In this document: in pieces, positions 48,361 to 57,209 of the stretch
Layout of the letters: every line of letters begins with the position of its first letter
Position numbering within the stretch: the first letter of the stretch is position 1
DNA from: Polaribacter sp. IC066
GTDB taxonomy: Bacteria; Bacteroidota; Bacteroidia; Flavobacteriales; Flavobacteriaceae
NCBI RefSeq assembly: GCF_007997085.1
Contig: NZ_VORR01000025.1
Span: 1 to 62,064 of the forward strand
Reading direction: 5' to 3'
Length of the DNA: 62,064 bases
The notes under the pieces: model-generated
Databases searched by the model: none
What the model was told of the DNA's origin: nothing
Seen by the model: the letters and a program-made list of their open reading frames with translations, nothing else
Made by a program: the position numbers and the translations under genes

Positions 48361-48495
48361 TATCTTTGGGGTAAGAAAATTAGAGTAAAATATATAGGAA
48401 TACTTCTATAAAGTCTTTTCGTTTCCATACGGAATTAAAATAAAAGAAGTTTTTTGGTTGATTGATTGGAACCGCTGCACTGCAGCGGTTTCTTA
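48361..48495 (+). ncRNA. possible small RNA with its own promoter and terminator
   Basis: TATCTTTG at 48361-48368 matches the -7 element. No open frame follows. About 100 bases downstream a stable GC-rich hairpin (48470-48490) precedes a T-rich stretch. In between are TCTTTTCGTTTCCATACGG and a GGTTGATTGATTGG stretch. Promoter plus short non-coding body plus terminator suggests a transcript of about 110-120 bases. The layout is only suggestive, and I cannot assign a known RNA family. Confidence 0.4.
48470..48490. terminator. GC-rich hairpin between convergent transcripts
   Basis: AACCGCTG and CAGCGGTT pair around CACTG, the only GC-rich stem nearby, followed by TTTCTTACTTTT. It lies 8 bases from the stop of the minus-strand gene at 48499, so it may end transcripts from both sides. 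Confidence 0.7.
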
Positions 48496-48498
48496 CTT

Positions 48499-48855
48499 TT
48501 ATAAACTATCTTGAAATCTTTGAATTGTAATTTGTATAATTCTTTTGTTCATTTCAGATGCACTTATAATATAATATACATATTCATCCATAGAAAAATG
48601 ACCGATGATACTGCCAAGAACCATATTTCTAAATTGAATATCTTTTTCTAATATCGACTTTATCTTCAATTTCTTTTTCTCTTCGGATAAACTAGGGTAC
48701 ACTATTTTCCTTTTTTCAAAATAATTTGTTATAAATGCAATGAGTAATGCATGCTGCATTTTTATAATCGGTCTAATTGTTTTATTCTGAAACCCTTCTA
48801 TTTCTGTGGTTCGTGGTTTTATAATTCCCGGTAATTCTGGTCTTTCTTTACTCAT
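48499..48855 (-). CDS. hypothetical protein, 118 residues
   Basis: A soluble helical protein beginning MSKERPELPGIIKPRTTEIE, then a hydrophobic helix MQHALLIAFITNYF, and KDIQFRNMVLGSIIGHFSMD followed by EYVYY. No known domain is recognised. Its start overlaps the end of the 160-residue gene upstream by 8 bases, so the two are coupled and may act together. Confidence 0.75.
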   Translation of the reverse strand: MSKERPELPGIIKPRTTEIEGFQNKTIRPIIKMQHALLIAFITNYFEKRKIVYPSLSEEKKKLKIKSILEKDIQFRNMVLGSIIGHFSMDEYVYYIISASEMNKRIIQITIQRFQDSL

Positions 48856-49330
48856 TATCTAATAATTTATTTAAATCTAAATTAAAATCGTACTGTAAAT
48901 CTTCATGTAGTTTATCAATCGCTCTTTTGATCATTCTTACTTGAGTTTCAAAAATGCTCTGAATACGCTGACTTCTATTCATAGAAGGTTTCATGCTTTT
49001 AAGTTTAACACAAAAATACAAGAGCAACGCTACCTCTGTTTCTTTCTTTTTAGAATAGCGAATGTGTTTTTTTATTTTTGTTAAAATTTTACGAGTTGCT
49101 TTTCTGATGTAATAATAATTATTTGAGTTTATCTCTATAAACTGAACATCAATAAATTCTTTCACCTTCTGAATATAAGCATCTTCATCATGAGATTCGA
49201 ACAATAAATATGTAAGTAACTCTTTGTTTTCTATTTTAAATCGAGATAGCTGCAAACAAAGCTCCTTTAGCTCAAGTGCAGATTTGTCTTTTAATTCGTC
49301 TTTAAGTTGTTTTAAAGTTGCGGGTTTCAA
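48848..49330 (-). CDS. hypothetical protein, 160 residues
   Basis: A basic, helix-rich protein starting MKPATLKQLKDELKDKSALE. It has a C-terminal half rich in Arg and Lys (YIRKATRKILTKIKKHIRYS, then SQRIQSIFETQVRMIKRAID). No signal or membrane segment is seen. It forms a two-gene operon with the overlapping 118-residue gene. I know similar pairs only as conserved flavobacterial proteins of unknown function. Confidence 0.75.
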   Translation of the reverse strand: MKPATLKQLKDELKDKSALELKELCLQLSRFKIENKELLTYLLFESHDEDAYIQKVKEFIDVQFIEINSNNYYYIRKATRKILTKIKKHIRYSKKKETEVALLLYFCVKLKSMKPSMNRSQRIQSIFETQVRMIKRAIDKLHEDLQYDFNLDLNKLLDNE

Positions 49331-49345
49331 GGTTTTATAGTTGAA

Positions 49346-49383
49346 AAAGACTTCACAGGTTTTAAAAACCTGTGAAGTCTTTG
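49346..49383. terminator. long palindrome, AAAGACTTCACAGG family
   Basis: AAAGACTTCACAGG and CCTGTGAAGTCTTT form a stem of about 17 pairs around an A/T loop. It lies between the fabV stop (49396) and the next gene on the same strand. A related palindrome lies at 50606-50648 on the other side of fabV. Confidence 0.75.
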
Positions 49384-49395
49384 TTGTTTTAAAAT

Positions 49396-50583
49396 TTACT
49401 TTTCACTAGGAATTACCACAACCTCATTTACATCAGCGTCATAATCTACACCAGGAACTTTAAAGCCAAATAAGCTAAAAAACTCATCGCTATACCCCTG
49501 TAAATCTCCTATTTCTGCTAAATTCTCTGATGTTGCTTTTTTCCATAGTTCAGCAATTTCTGCTTGTACATCCTCACGCATTTCTAAATCATCAACTCTA
49601 ATTCGTCCTTTTTCATCCAAAGATAAATCGCCTCCAAATAAACGCTCACTATACAAACGTTGAATTTGTTCAATACAACCTTCATGAATTCCCTTTTCTT
49701 TCATCACCTTAAATAACAAAGAAATATACAACGGAATTACAGGAATTGCAGAACTAGCTTGTGTCACCAATGCTTTATTCACAGAAACATACGCTTTTCC
49801 ATTGATCGATTTTAAATCATCTGTAATGGTAAAAGCTGTTGCTTCTAAATGATCTTTTGCTGCGCCAATTGTTCCGTTTCTATACACTGGTTTTGTAACA
49901 TCTGGGCCAATATATGAATAGGCAACAGTGGTTGCACCATCCGCTAATAAGTTTTCAGCTTTTAAGGCATCCATCCACATTTTCCAGTCTTCGCCACCCA
50001 TTACAGTCACTGTATTTTCAATATCCTCTCCTTCAGCAGGATTTATTGATATTTCTGATACCGTGCCTGTATGAAAATCTACCGTTTTATTTGTAAACGT
50101 TTCTCCGATAGGTTTTAAAACCGACTTGAATCTTTTGCCTGTATTTGGATGTTTTCTTACTGGCGAAGCCAAACTATAAATAATCAAATCAATCTGACCT
50201 AAATCTTCCTTGATAAGATCTACAACTTGCTGTTTTATTTCGTTTGAAAAAGCATCACCATTCATACTTTTTGCATACAAACCTGCTTTGTGTGCATGTT
50301 TTTCAAAAAATGCAGTATTGTAATATCCTGGAGTTCCTGGTCTTCCTGCAACAGGAGCTTTGTCAAAAAAAACACCAATAGTTGCAGCATCTGAACCAAA
50401 AGCACTTGTAATTCTTGATGCCAAACCAAATCCTGTAGAAGAACCGATGACTAATACTTTTTTTGCGCCGTCAATTTTTCCTTTTGATTTTACGTATTCC
50501 ATTTGATTGATCACGTTTTGATCACAGCCTGTTGGGTGTGAAGTTAAACAGATAAATCCTCTTGTTCTTGGTTCTATAATCAT
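49396..50583 (-). CDS. fabV: trans-2-enoyl-ACP/CoA reductase FabV
   Basis: A single-domain NADH-dependent enoyl reductase unrelated in length to FabI (395 residues). The start MIIEPRTRGFICLTSHPTGC leads to the cofactor loop VLVIGSSTGFGLASRI. The catalytic Tyr-x8-Lys is at Tyr234-Lys243 (YRNGTIGAAK), with a YSLASPVR segment near 135. FabV enzymes are typically resistant to triclosan, unlike most FabI. It is flanked by two related palindromic terminators and appears monocistronic. Confidence 0.94.
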   Translation of the reverse strand: MIIEPRTRGFICLTSHPTGCDQNVINQMEYVKSKGKIDGAKKVLVIGSSTGFGLASRITSAFGSDAATIGVFFDKAPVAGRPGTPGYYNTAFFEKHAHKAGLYAKSMNGDAFSNEIKQQVVDLIKEDLGQIDLIIYSLASPVRKHPNTGKRFKSVLKPIGETFTNKTVDFHTGTVSEISINPAEGEDIENTVTVMGGEDWKMWMDALKAENLLADGATTVAYSYIGPDVTKPVYRNGTIGAAKDHLEATAFTITDDLKSINGKAYVSVNKALVTQASSAIPVIPLYISLLFKVMKEKGIHEGCIEQIQRLYSERLFGGDLSLDEKGRIRVDDLEMREDVQAEIAELWKKATSENLAEIGDLQGYSDEFFSLFGFKVPGVDYDADVNEVVVIPSEK

Positions 50584-50605
50584 GGTTCTTTGTTTTACTA
50601 CTTTT

Positions 50606-50648
50606 AATAAAGACCTTACAGGTTTTTAAAACCTATCAGGTCTTTATT
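50606..50648. terminator. long palindrome between purC and fabV
   Basis: AATAAAGACCTTACAGGTTT pairs imperfectly with AACCTATCAGGTCTTTATT. It ends purC transcription (stop 50662) and resembles the palindrome at 49346-49383. Confidence 0.75.
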
Positions 50649-50661
50649 AATCAGTTTATAT

Positions 50662-51609
50662 TTATTTTCTTAAAAAAGAATTGACGTTTTTTTCAATTCT
50701 ACTTAAAACATTTTCTGTGGATGCTTTTACAAATTTTTCTCCTGTAATTTGTTCGTATAATTCAATATATCTATTCGATATTTCTGTCACTTTTTCATCA
50801 GACATTGCCGGTATTTCTTGATTTTCTTTTCCTTGAAAGCCATTTTCTATCAGCCACTGACGTACAAACTCTTTTGATAATTGTTTTTGTGCTTCTCCTT
50901 TATCTTGTCTTTCTTGATACCCATCAGCATAAAAATAACGCGAAGAATCTGGTGTGTGAATTTCATCAATCAATACAATTTTACCTTCTTTCGTTTTACC
51001 AAACTCGTATTTTGTATCAACCAAAATCAAACCTCGTTTTGCAGCAATCTGGGTTCCTCTTTTAAATAATTTTCGAGTGTAATTTTCTAAAATCAGATAA
51101 TCTTTTTCAGAAACCACTTGATTTGCTAAAATAGCTTCTCTTGTAATATCTTCATCATGTTCGCCGTTTGCTGCTTTTGTAGAAGGTGTAATTATGGGTG
51201 CTAAAAATTTATCATTTTCTTTTAGTCCGTTAGGCATTTCTACACCGCATAAAACTCTTTTACCAAGCTTATATTCTCTTGCTGCATGCCCAGACATATA
51301 ACCACGAATAACCATTTCTACTTTAAAAGGTTCGCACAGATGACCAATTGCAACATTTTCATCAGGATTTGCTAATAACCAATTAGGAACAATGTCTGAA
51401 GTATCATGCATCATTTTTGTGGCAATCTGATTTAAAATTTGACCTTTAAACGGAATCTGACGTGGTAAAACAACATCAAACGCAGAAAGCCTATCTGTTG
51501 CTATCATTACTAAAAGCTCATCATTTATATTATAAACCTCTCTTACTTTTCCTTTGTAAACAGATTTTTGATTAGAAAACTTAAAGTTAGTTTCGTTAAT
51601 TGTGTTCAT
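50662..51609 (-). CDS. purC: SAICAR synthase
   Basis: Joins aspartate to CAIR in purine synthesis. At 315 residues it is the long form. Motifs are [11 protein letters not shown] near the N-terminus (glycine-rich ATP loop), [40 protein letters not shown] text near 113-131, LVDTKYEFG and [12 protein letters not shown] (metal and substrate binding). A TATTTTTG element lies 26 bases upstream on the minus strand. Confidence 0.94.
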   Translation of the reverse strand: MNTINETNFKFSNQKSVYKGKVREVYNINDELLVMIATDRLSAFDVVLPRQIPFKGQILNQIATKMMHDTSDIVPNWLLANPDENVAIGHLCEPFKVEMVIRGYMSGHAAREYKLGKRVLCGVEMPNGLKENDKFLAPIITPSTKAANGEHDEDITREAILANQVVSEKDYLILENYTRKLFKRGTQIAAKRGLILVDTKYEFGKTKEGKIVLIDEIHTPDSSRYFYADGYQERQDKGEAQKQLSKEFVRQWLIENGFQGKENQEIPAMSDEKVTEISNRYIELYEQITGEKFVKASTENVLSRIEKNVNSFLRK

Positions 51610-51634
51610 TATTTTAGTTGTATTGATAGGAGAA

Positions 51635-51642
51635 CAAAAATA
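51635..51642 (-). promoter_or_regulatory. TAnnTTTG -7 element of purC
   Basis: The minus strand reads TATTTTTG, 26 bases before the purC ATG. No -33 TTG is seen at the ideal distance. Confidence 0.5.
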
Positions 51643-51660
51643 AGTTTAATTTTTAGGAAA

Positions 51661-54264
51661 TCATTTTCTTAACAAAGAAAAATTACCATTTAAAATCTCT
51701 CCTGTTTCTAAAACAACTCTGAACCAGTAATTAGAAGATACCGCATTTTTGCCGTTATGAGTTCCGTCCCAAAAACCAGTATTACTTTTTATTTCTTTTA
51801 TCAAATTACCAAAACGATTGTAAATATAAATAGTGTATTGCAGATCTGGAAAATCTTTTAATCGCCAAAAATCATTTTGACCATCATTATTGGGAGAGAA
51901 AAAACTAGGATACGTTTTTACAAAAATATCTTTCTCAAAAAACTCACACCCATCTAAACCTCGTACATAAATTCTTTGCTCGCCACCAGAAACATTATTA
52001 AAAATATTTTCTGATTGGTACTGAATGCCATCTATTGAATATTCGTAGATTCTTTTAGAAGACACAACAACCTCTACCCAATTATTTCTTGCGGAAAAGT
52101 CATTTATGTTAACAATGACATTATTTAATTCGCTATTTTTTATAACTTCTATTTGTACCGTAGAAGAACTGATACCGCAGAATCCACTATCTATTGTGTA
52201 CGTATATATTCCGGGCGTATCTGATTTTGGATCAAACATTTCATTTGGCAAACTGGGGCTCCAAACACCACCTTTATCTGGAGTTCCGTTGAGCATTTCA
52301 AAAAGGCTCATTTCTTCAGAAAATTCGCAAATTTGCTTTTCAGAACTTTCTCCGCTATTTGGTTTTAAAAAATTACCTATGGTTATTGTGGCTTGCAGCG
52401 TACCACATTCTCTATCTAGAAGTACGTAGTTATACTTTGTTGCTGTATCGTCAAATTTATTATAAATATTTGTTCCGCTTGTTAATTTTGGTGACCAAAA
52501 TCCGCCAGAAGAAGGGTTTCCCTCTAAAGCTTTAAATAAATCTACCTGATCAATTCCCTCACAAAGAGCAACCTCTGTATTAATACCTGCGGTTAAATTA
52601 GATGGAAATTCTACTTTAATTTCTGCACTTAAATCGCCACATACAGCATCTGTGTGGGTATAAGAATAAATACCCTCTTGGTCTATTGTCGGATTAAAAA
52701 CACTACCGCCAGATGCTAAAGCAGGAAACCAAACGCCGCCTGGATCTGGAAAACCATTTAAAACATCGAGCAAATCTATAGTAGGAGAATTGCGACAAAT
52801 TTCTAGAAAATTATTTTTACCTGCACTTAATATGTTTACTTCTTGAAAATCAAAAATTCTATTTATATTTCTGTCAGAAGGCGTTGTATACCCTGTACTT
52901 TCGTTACTTATGGTGCCATCAAAATGAACAGTATCTGGTAAATCGCCTAAAACCCCATCATTATTTGGATCTTCAAAACCAGATTCAATAACATCAAAAC
53001 ATCCATCGCCGTCGCTGTCTAAATCTATATTATCTGGATAGCCATCCTTATCGGTATCTATACGTCCGTTGCCTTCTAAAGTATCTAAAATACCATCATT
53101 ATCATCATCTAAATCAATCACATTTGCAATACCATCGTCGTCAAAATCTGGATCACAAATCAAAATAACCACCAAAGAGTTTAAACAATTTCCGAGATTA
53201 TCTTGAATGGTAAGCGGTCCTGATACATCGCCATTATTAATTAAATTACAAAGCCAAGAGCAATCACTTAACCTTGGGTTATTTTGCACTTGTACAAAAC
53301 CATCAACCTTTACAAACCGACCAAAACCTTTTACAGAATTCAAAACACTATTGTTACTGACAATAAACCAATCTTCTAAAAAATATTTTTCTCCGACTTT
53401 TTTTAAACTATTAAAACCTTCAAAACTCTGAATACTCGTGTTCTGAATTCTAAAAGAGGCACCAATATTTTCTAAGAGATTAAAATTAGGAATTTGTTCT
53501 ATGCCAACCCCTCTAATATCAAAAAAACGCTCAATAATTTGTAATTTATAAAAGCCTTCTATAATTTTTGCTGATTCTATATTTAGATCACTACCAATGT
53601 ATGTAAGTTCTTGAAAGCCGACTACTTCTTGTAATTTAGGATTTGAAGTAAGATTTAAATCCTCGCCAATAGTTTCAATTAGATTAAACGCAGGCATCTT
53701 TAATAACTTCGGGTTTTGACTAATATTTAATTGCCCCCCTAAACTTTTTAGAGTATCAAAACCAGAAATTGTTTTGAGAGCCTCGCTATTACCTATCTCT
53801 AAACTATTAAAAACTCGTATTAAACTAGCAAAACCTTCTACACTCTCTAAATTTGCATTTAAAGCAATTGTTAAACCACCTGCTCTCTCTAATTTATTAA
53901 AGCCACTTATGATTGTCATTTGATTTGAACTCGTAATTTCAATATCTCCATTTACAGTAACTAGGTTATTAAAACCGTTTATTTCTGCTACATCAACTGA
54001 TATTTTTAAATCGCCATTGATTGTTTCTAAAAAATAAAGCCCTGTAATATCTGTTATGGGTGAAGAAACCTCACCACCATTATCTGTGTCAATTAAACCT
54101 GCAATAACCTCTACATTACCATTAATTATTTTGCAATTGCTGTAGCTGTTTACAAAAGCATCTACTTTTTCTTGAGAAGATAATATATTGTTTCCTGAAG
54201 CCGGACATTGCGCGGCTATTTTTGCACTAAAACAAATAAACAGAAAAACAAAAATGGTTCTCAT
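51661..54264 (-). CDS. large secreted protein with LRR-like repeats, calcium repeats and a T9SS C-terminal domain
   Basis: An 867-residue protein with a signal peptide (MRTIFVFLFICFSAKIAAQ). Residues about 40-350 are receptor-L-domain-like repeats of the form GFNxLxxVNGDIEI. About 370-460 is an Asp-rich thrombospondin type 3-like region (DPDFDDDGIANVIDLDDDND and more). About 475-705 holds three copies of a GGxWxPxLxxG...YxY...CG module. The last 85 residues (SFFSPNNDGQNDFWRL, YNRFGNLIKEI, WDGTHNGK) are a gliding-associated, type B T9SS sorting domain. It should be exported to the surface by the type IX system and may be an adhesin. It is the gene upstream of purC, but purC has its own promoter. 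Confidence 0.9.
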   Translation of the reverse strand: MRTIFVFLFICFSAKIAAQCPASGNNILSSQEKVDAFVNSYSNCKIINGNVEVIAGLIDTDNGGEVSSPITDITGLYFLETINGDLKISVDVAEINGFNNLVTVNGDIEITSSNQMTIISGFNKLERAGGLTIALNANLESVEGFASLIRVFNSLEIGNSEALKTISGFDTLKSLGGQLNISQNPKLLKMPAFNLIETIGEDLNLTSNPKLQEVVGFQELTYIGSDLNIESAKIIEGFYKLQIIERFFDIRGVGIEQIPNFNLLENIGASFRIQNTSIQSFEGFNSLKKVGEKYFLEDWFIVSNNSVLNSVKGFGRFVKVDGFVQVQNNPRLSDCSWLCNLINNGDVSGPLTIQDNLGNCLNSLVVILICDPDFDDDGIANVIDLDDDNDGILDTLEGNGRIDTDKDGYPDNIDLDSDGDGCFDVIESGFEDPNNDGVLGDLPDTVHFDGTISNESTGYTTPSDRNINRIFDFQEVNILSAGKNNFLEICRNSPTIDLLDVLNGFPDPGGVWFPALASGGSVFNPTIDQEGIYSYTHTDAVCGDLSAEIKVEFPSNLTAGINTEVALCEGIDQVDLFKALEGNPSSGGFWSPKLTSGTNIYNKFDDTATKYNYVLLDRECGTLQATITIGNFLKPNSGESSEKQICEFSEEMSLFEMLNGTPDKGGVWSPSLPNEMFDPKSDTPGIYTYTIDSGFCGISSSTVQIEVIKNSELNNVIVNINDFSARNNWVEVVVSSKRIYEYSIDGIQYQSENIFNNVSGGEQRIYVRGLDGCEFFEKDIFVKTYPSFFSPNNDGQNDFWRLKDFPDLQYTIYIYNRFGNLIKEIKSNTGFWDGTHNGKNAVSSNYWFRVVLETGEILNGNFSLLRK

Positions 54265-54336
54265 AAAAGTATAAACTAGTTGTAAAATTAATATTTATAA
54301 AAATTAAATCAAAAATTATACCCAAAAAAAAATGTT

Positions 54337-54948
54337 TTACTCTTTTTGTATTTTTTTTATTTGCTTTAAATTATCTGCAATTGGTGCTGCCATAATTACT
54401 TTTTCGCCCGTAATAAAATAGAAAAAATAAGTAGAATTCTGACCTACTTTTTTAATATCCAATTGCGCATTATCTTTAAACACCAAAGTGTGATCTGGAA
54501 TTATGTCTTTATTTAAATATTTGTGTTTTAAACCGAGATCTAAACCCGTTCTCATAGGAACAAATAAAAGAAAAAACAGAAACATCATACTCGGTATTAA
54601 GTGCTTCTTATTTTCCATTTCTGCATACTTTTTATCCCATTTTTCGACATCGTAAACTTTTTGACACCACTTTTTAGTTCTTAAATATTTATACAATTTG
54701 GGCATCCCTATTGTAAAATACAAATACATCAAACCAAACATTACAAATAATGCTAATGATAAAATCCAATTATTAATCAATAAACTCAATGGCGATATTA
54801 ATGCATCTAAAATTGTGGTATAATCTATATAAGAGACCCCAAAAATTCCTTAAAAAATAGCATCACTCACAATTCCTATAATGATAAGATCTAAGTACCC
54901 AATATAAAAAACATCTTGTAAGTATAATTTTTTCTGTTTAATTTTCAT
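54337..54948 (-). pseudogene. membrane protein gene with one internal stop
   Basis: The frame opens at 54948, where ATG overlaps the phoH stop by one base (TAATG), as expected for a coupled gene. It reads MKIKQKKLYLQDVFYIGYLD then LIIIGIVSDAIF, hits TAA at 54850-54852, and continues in frame with GIFGVSYIDYTTILDALISP and two membrane helices to a stop at 54337. Repaired it would be 203 residues with about three helices and a soluble tail. Only the 150-residue part from 54789 is open. I do not recognise the family. It is either a fresh nonsense mutation or a sequence error. Confidence 0.7.
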
Positions 54949-55901
54949 TATTCAGTTTCTATGCTTTTATAAGCAGAAATTATTTCTCTAACCAATCGAT
55001 GCCTTACAACATCTTTGTCATCTAAATATACTTGCGCAATGCCGTCTATATCTTTTAAAGCTAATAGAGATTCTTTTAAACCAGAAACTTGTTTTCTAGG
55101 CAAATCAATTTGACCAGGATCGCCAGTAATAATAAATTTTGCATGCTTACCCATCCTTGTTAAAAACATTTTCATTTGATTGTGGGTTGTGTTTTGAGCT
55201 TCATCTAAAATTACGAATGCGTTATCTAAAGTTCTACCTCTCATAAAAGCCAAAGGTGCAATTTGTATGATTCCTTTTTCTATATGAGATTCTAGTCTTT
55301 CATGCGGAATCATATCTCTCAAAGCATCATATAAAGGTTGCATATAAGGATCTAATTTCTCTTTTAAATCTCCTGGTAAAAACCCTAGATTTTCTCCAGA
55401 TTCTACCGCAGGTCTTGTTAAAATAATTTTTCTAACTTCTTTTTCTTTTAAGGCTTGTACCGCCAAAGCAACTGCTGTATATGTTTTTCCTGTTCCGGCA
55501 GGTCCAACAGCAAATAACATATCGTTTTTAGCCATCTCTACAACCATTTTTCGTTGGTTTTCTGTTTGCGGCTTAATAAGCTTTCCATTAACGCCGTGCA
55601 CCAAAATATCTTTGGCTTTTTTAGCAGAAACAGATTTTTCTTCGTTTCCTGTTGATGTTAAAATACGTTCAACACTATTTTCATCCAACTTATTGTAGCG
55701 GATAAAATACTTTATCAAACGTTCTAAACGAATTTCAAATTCATCTAAAAGGTCTGACTCTCCGAAAATCTTTAATTGAGCCCCACGAGCAACAATTTTA
55801 ATTTTAGGAAAGTATTTTTTCAATTGCGCTACTGTACTATTTTGTGGCCCAAAAAAATCTTTCGGGTTAATTTCTGTTAACTCTATAATGCGTTCGTTCA
55901 A
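54948..55901 (-). CDS. phoH: PhoH family ATPase
   Basis: A 317-residue cytoplasmic ATPase. The N-terminal 80 residues resemble a KH-type RNA-binding region. The ATPase core has Walker A GPAGTGKT at 133-140, LTRPAVESGENLGFLPGDLK, Walker B AFVILDEAQNTT and the ITGDPGQIDLP motif. Family members are linked to phosphate starvation and RNA metabolism, with the precise role unsettled. It overlaps the interrupted membrane protein gene downstream by one base. Confidence 0.93.
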   Translation of the reverse strand: MNERIIELTEINPKDFFGPQNSTVAQLKKYFPKIKIVARGAQLKIFGESDLLDEFEIRLERLIKYFIRYNKLDENSVERILTSTGNEEKSVSAKKAKDILVHGVNGKLIKPQTENQRKMVVEMAKNDMLFAVGPAGTGKTYTAVALAVQALKEKEVRKIILTRPAVESGENLGFLPGDLKEKLDPYMQPLYDALRDMIPHERLESHIEKGIIQIAPLAFMRGRTLDNAFVILDEAQNTTHNQMKMFLTRMGKHAKFIITGDPGQIDLPRKQVSGLKESLLALKDIDGIAQVYLDDKDVVRHRLVREIISAYKSIETE

Positions 55902-55972
55902 AGGTTTATTTTTATTAAAAAGTTAGTTTCATTTATTCAAATAAAAATAGGCATTAAAATTAGTAAAATGAC

Positions 55973-55980
55973 TAGATTTG
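55973..55980 (+). promoter_or_regulatory. TAnnTTTG -7 element of the SAM-hydroxide adenosyltransferase operon
   Basis: TAGATTTG, 49 bases before the ATG at 56030, in the spacer between divergent phoH and this operon. Confidence 0.45.
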
Positions 55981-56029
55981 CCAAAAATAGTTCACATCTT
56001 TTTCACAATTAATTAACAGCAAAAACAGC

Positions 56030-56890
56030 ATGTCTTTTATCACATTAACTACAGATTTTGGCACAAAAGACCACTTTGTTGGGGCTGTAAAAGGTGCTAT
56101 ATATTCTGAGCTTGCTGATGCTAAAATTGTGGATATTACGCATGAAATATCACCGTTTAACATCACCGAAACAGCGTATATTTTAAAAAATTCTTACAAA
56201 AGCTTTCCCAAAGGAACCATTCATATTGTGGGTGTAGATTCTGAGTTAAGTTCTGAAAATAAACATATTGCTCTAGAACTAGACGGGCATTTTTTTGTGT
56301 GCCCCGATAACGGATTAATCTCAATGATTGCATCAGAAATTAATCCTACAAAAATTGTAGAAATTAATATTCATGATCGCATAGAAAGTAGTTTCCCGGT
56401 GTTAGATATTTTTGTAAAAGTAGCTTGTTTTATTGCCAGAGGCGGAAACTTAACGGTTATCGGTAAAGAAATAAAAGAATATAAAAGGTTAATAGAAATT
56501 CAGCCAAAAGTAAATCAGGCACAAAATCAAATTATTGGTGGTGTTTTATACATCGATAATTATGGCAATCTGATTAGCAACATCAGTAAGAAAATGTTTC
56601 AAGAAATTGGTAAAGGACGTACTTTTAGAATAACAGCTTCTCGGTATTCTTTTGTTAAAATTTACAATAAATACAATGAAATAACTGGCAATAACAATCA
56701 AGAAAGCAGACAGTTTGATGGCAACAGATTGGCCATTTTTAATTCTGCGGCGTATTTAGAAATTGCCATTTATAGAAGTAATTTAAAATCAGTTGGTGGT
56801 GCATCTACCTTATTGGGTTTAGAATACAGAGACCCTATAATTATTGATTTTTTCACAGACTCTAAACCAGAATACACCGTTTTAAAATAA
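56030..56890 (+). CDS. SAM hydroxide adenosyltransferase (DUF62 family)
   Basis: Hydrolyses S-adenosylmethionine to adenosine and methionine; the family also includes SAM-dependent halogenases. The 286-residue protein has the N-terminal LTTDFGTKDHFVGAVKGAI with the conserved Asp, DITHEISPFNITETAYIL, FVCPDNGLIS and the C-terminal barrel with YIDNYGNLISNI. The long loop that marks fluorinases is not apparent. It heads a four-gene operon with gaps of 4, 18 and 6 bases. Confidence 0.9.
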   Translation: MSFITLTTDFGTKDHFVGAVKGAIYSELADAKIVDITHEISPFNITETAYILKNSYKSFPKGTIHIVGVDSELSSENKHIALELDGHFFVCPDNGLISMIASEINPTKIVEINIHDRIESSFPVLDIFVKVACFIARGGNLTVIGKEIKEYKRLIEIQPKVNQAQNQIIGGVLYIDNYGNLISNISKKMFQEIGKGRTFRITASRYSFVKIYNKYNEITGNNNQESRQFDGNRLAIFNSAAYLEIAIYRSNLKSVGGASTLLGLEYRDPIIIDFFTDSKPEYTVLK

Positions 56891-56894
56891 AAGC

Positions 56895-57191
56895 ATGTTT
56901 GTAAGAATTGTAAAAATGAGTTTTCACTCAAAATATATTAAAGAGTTTCAAGCAATGTTTGAAGAAAAAAAACAATTAATCAGAAATTCTGATGGTTGCC
57001 AATTGCTAGAACTGTATCAAGATAAAAATAATCCTGAACTATTTTTCACCTATTCTTATTGGGAAAATGAAAGCGATTTAGAAAACTATAGAAATTCTGA
57101 TTTTTTTAAAGAAACTTGGAAACAAACCAAAACTTATTTCAATGAAAAACCCGAAGCTTGGAGTGTTGACAAAAAAGAATCTTTAACTTAA
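56895..57191 (+). CDS. antibiotic biosynthesis monooxygenase (ABM) domain protein
   Basis: A 98-residue ferredoxin-like-fold protein starting MFVRIVKMSFHSKYIKEFQA. It contains GCQLLELYQDKNNPELFFTY and WENESDLENYRNSDFFKETW, the usual ABM pattern. Such proteins oxidise small molecules or bind heme; no catalytic residue can be fixed here. It starts 4 bases after the SAM-hydrolase stop. Confidence 0.88.
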   Translation: MFVRIVKMSFHSKYIKEFQAMFEEKKQLIRNSDGCQLLELYQDKNNPELFFTYSYWENESDLENYRNSDFFKETWKQTKTYFNEKPEAWSVDKKESLT

Positions 57192-57209
57192 ATACAAACG
57201 ATACCTTGC

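Noticed and set aside
8096..54852. A changed genetic code in which TAA is read as an amino acid
   Set aside because: Most intact genes here end at TAA at the expected family length, so the internal TAA codons are mutations or errors.
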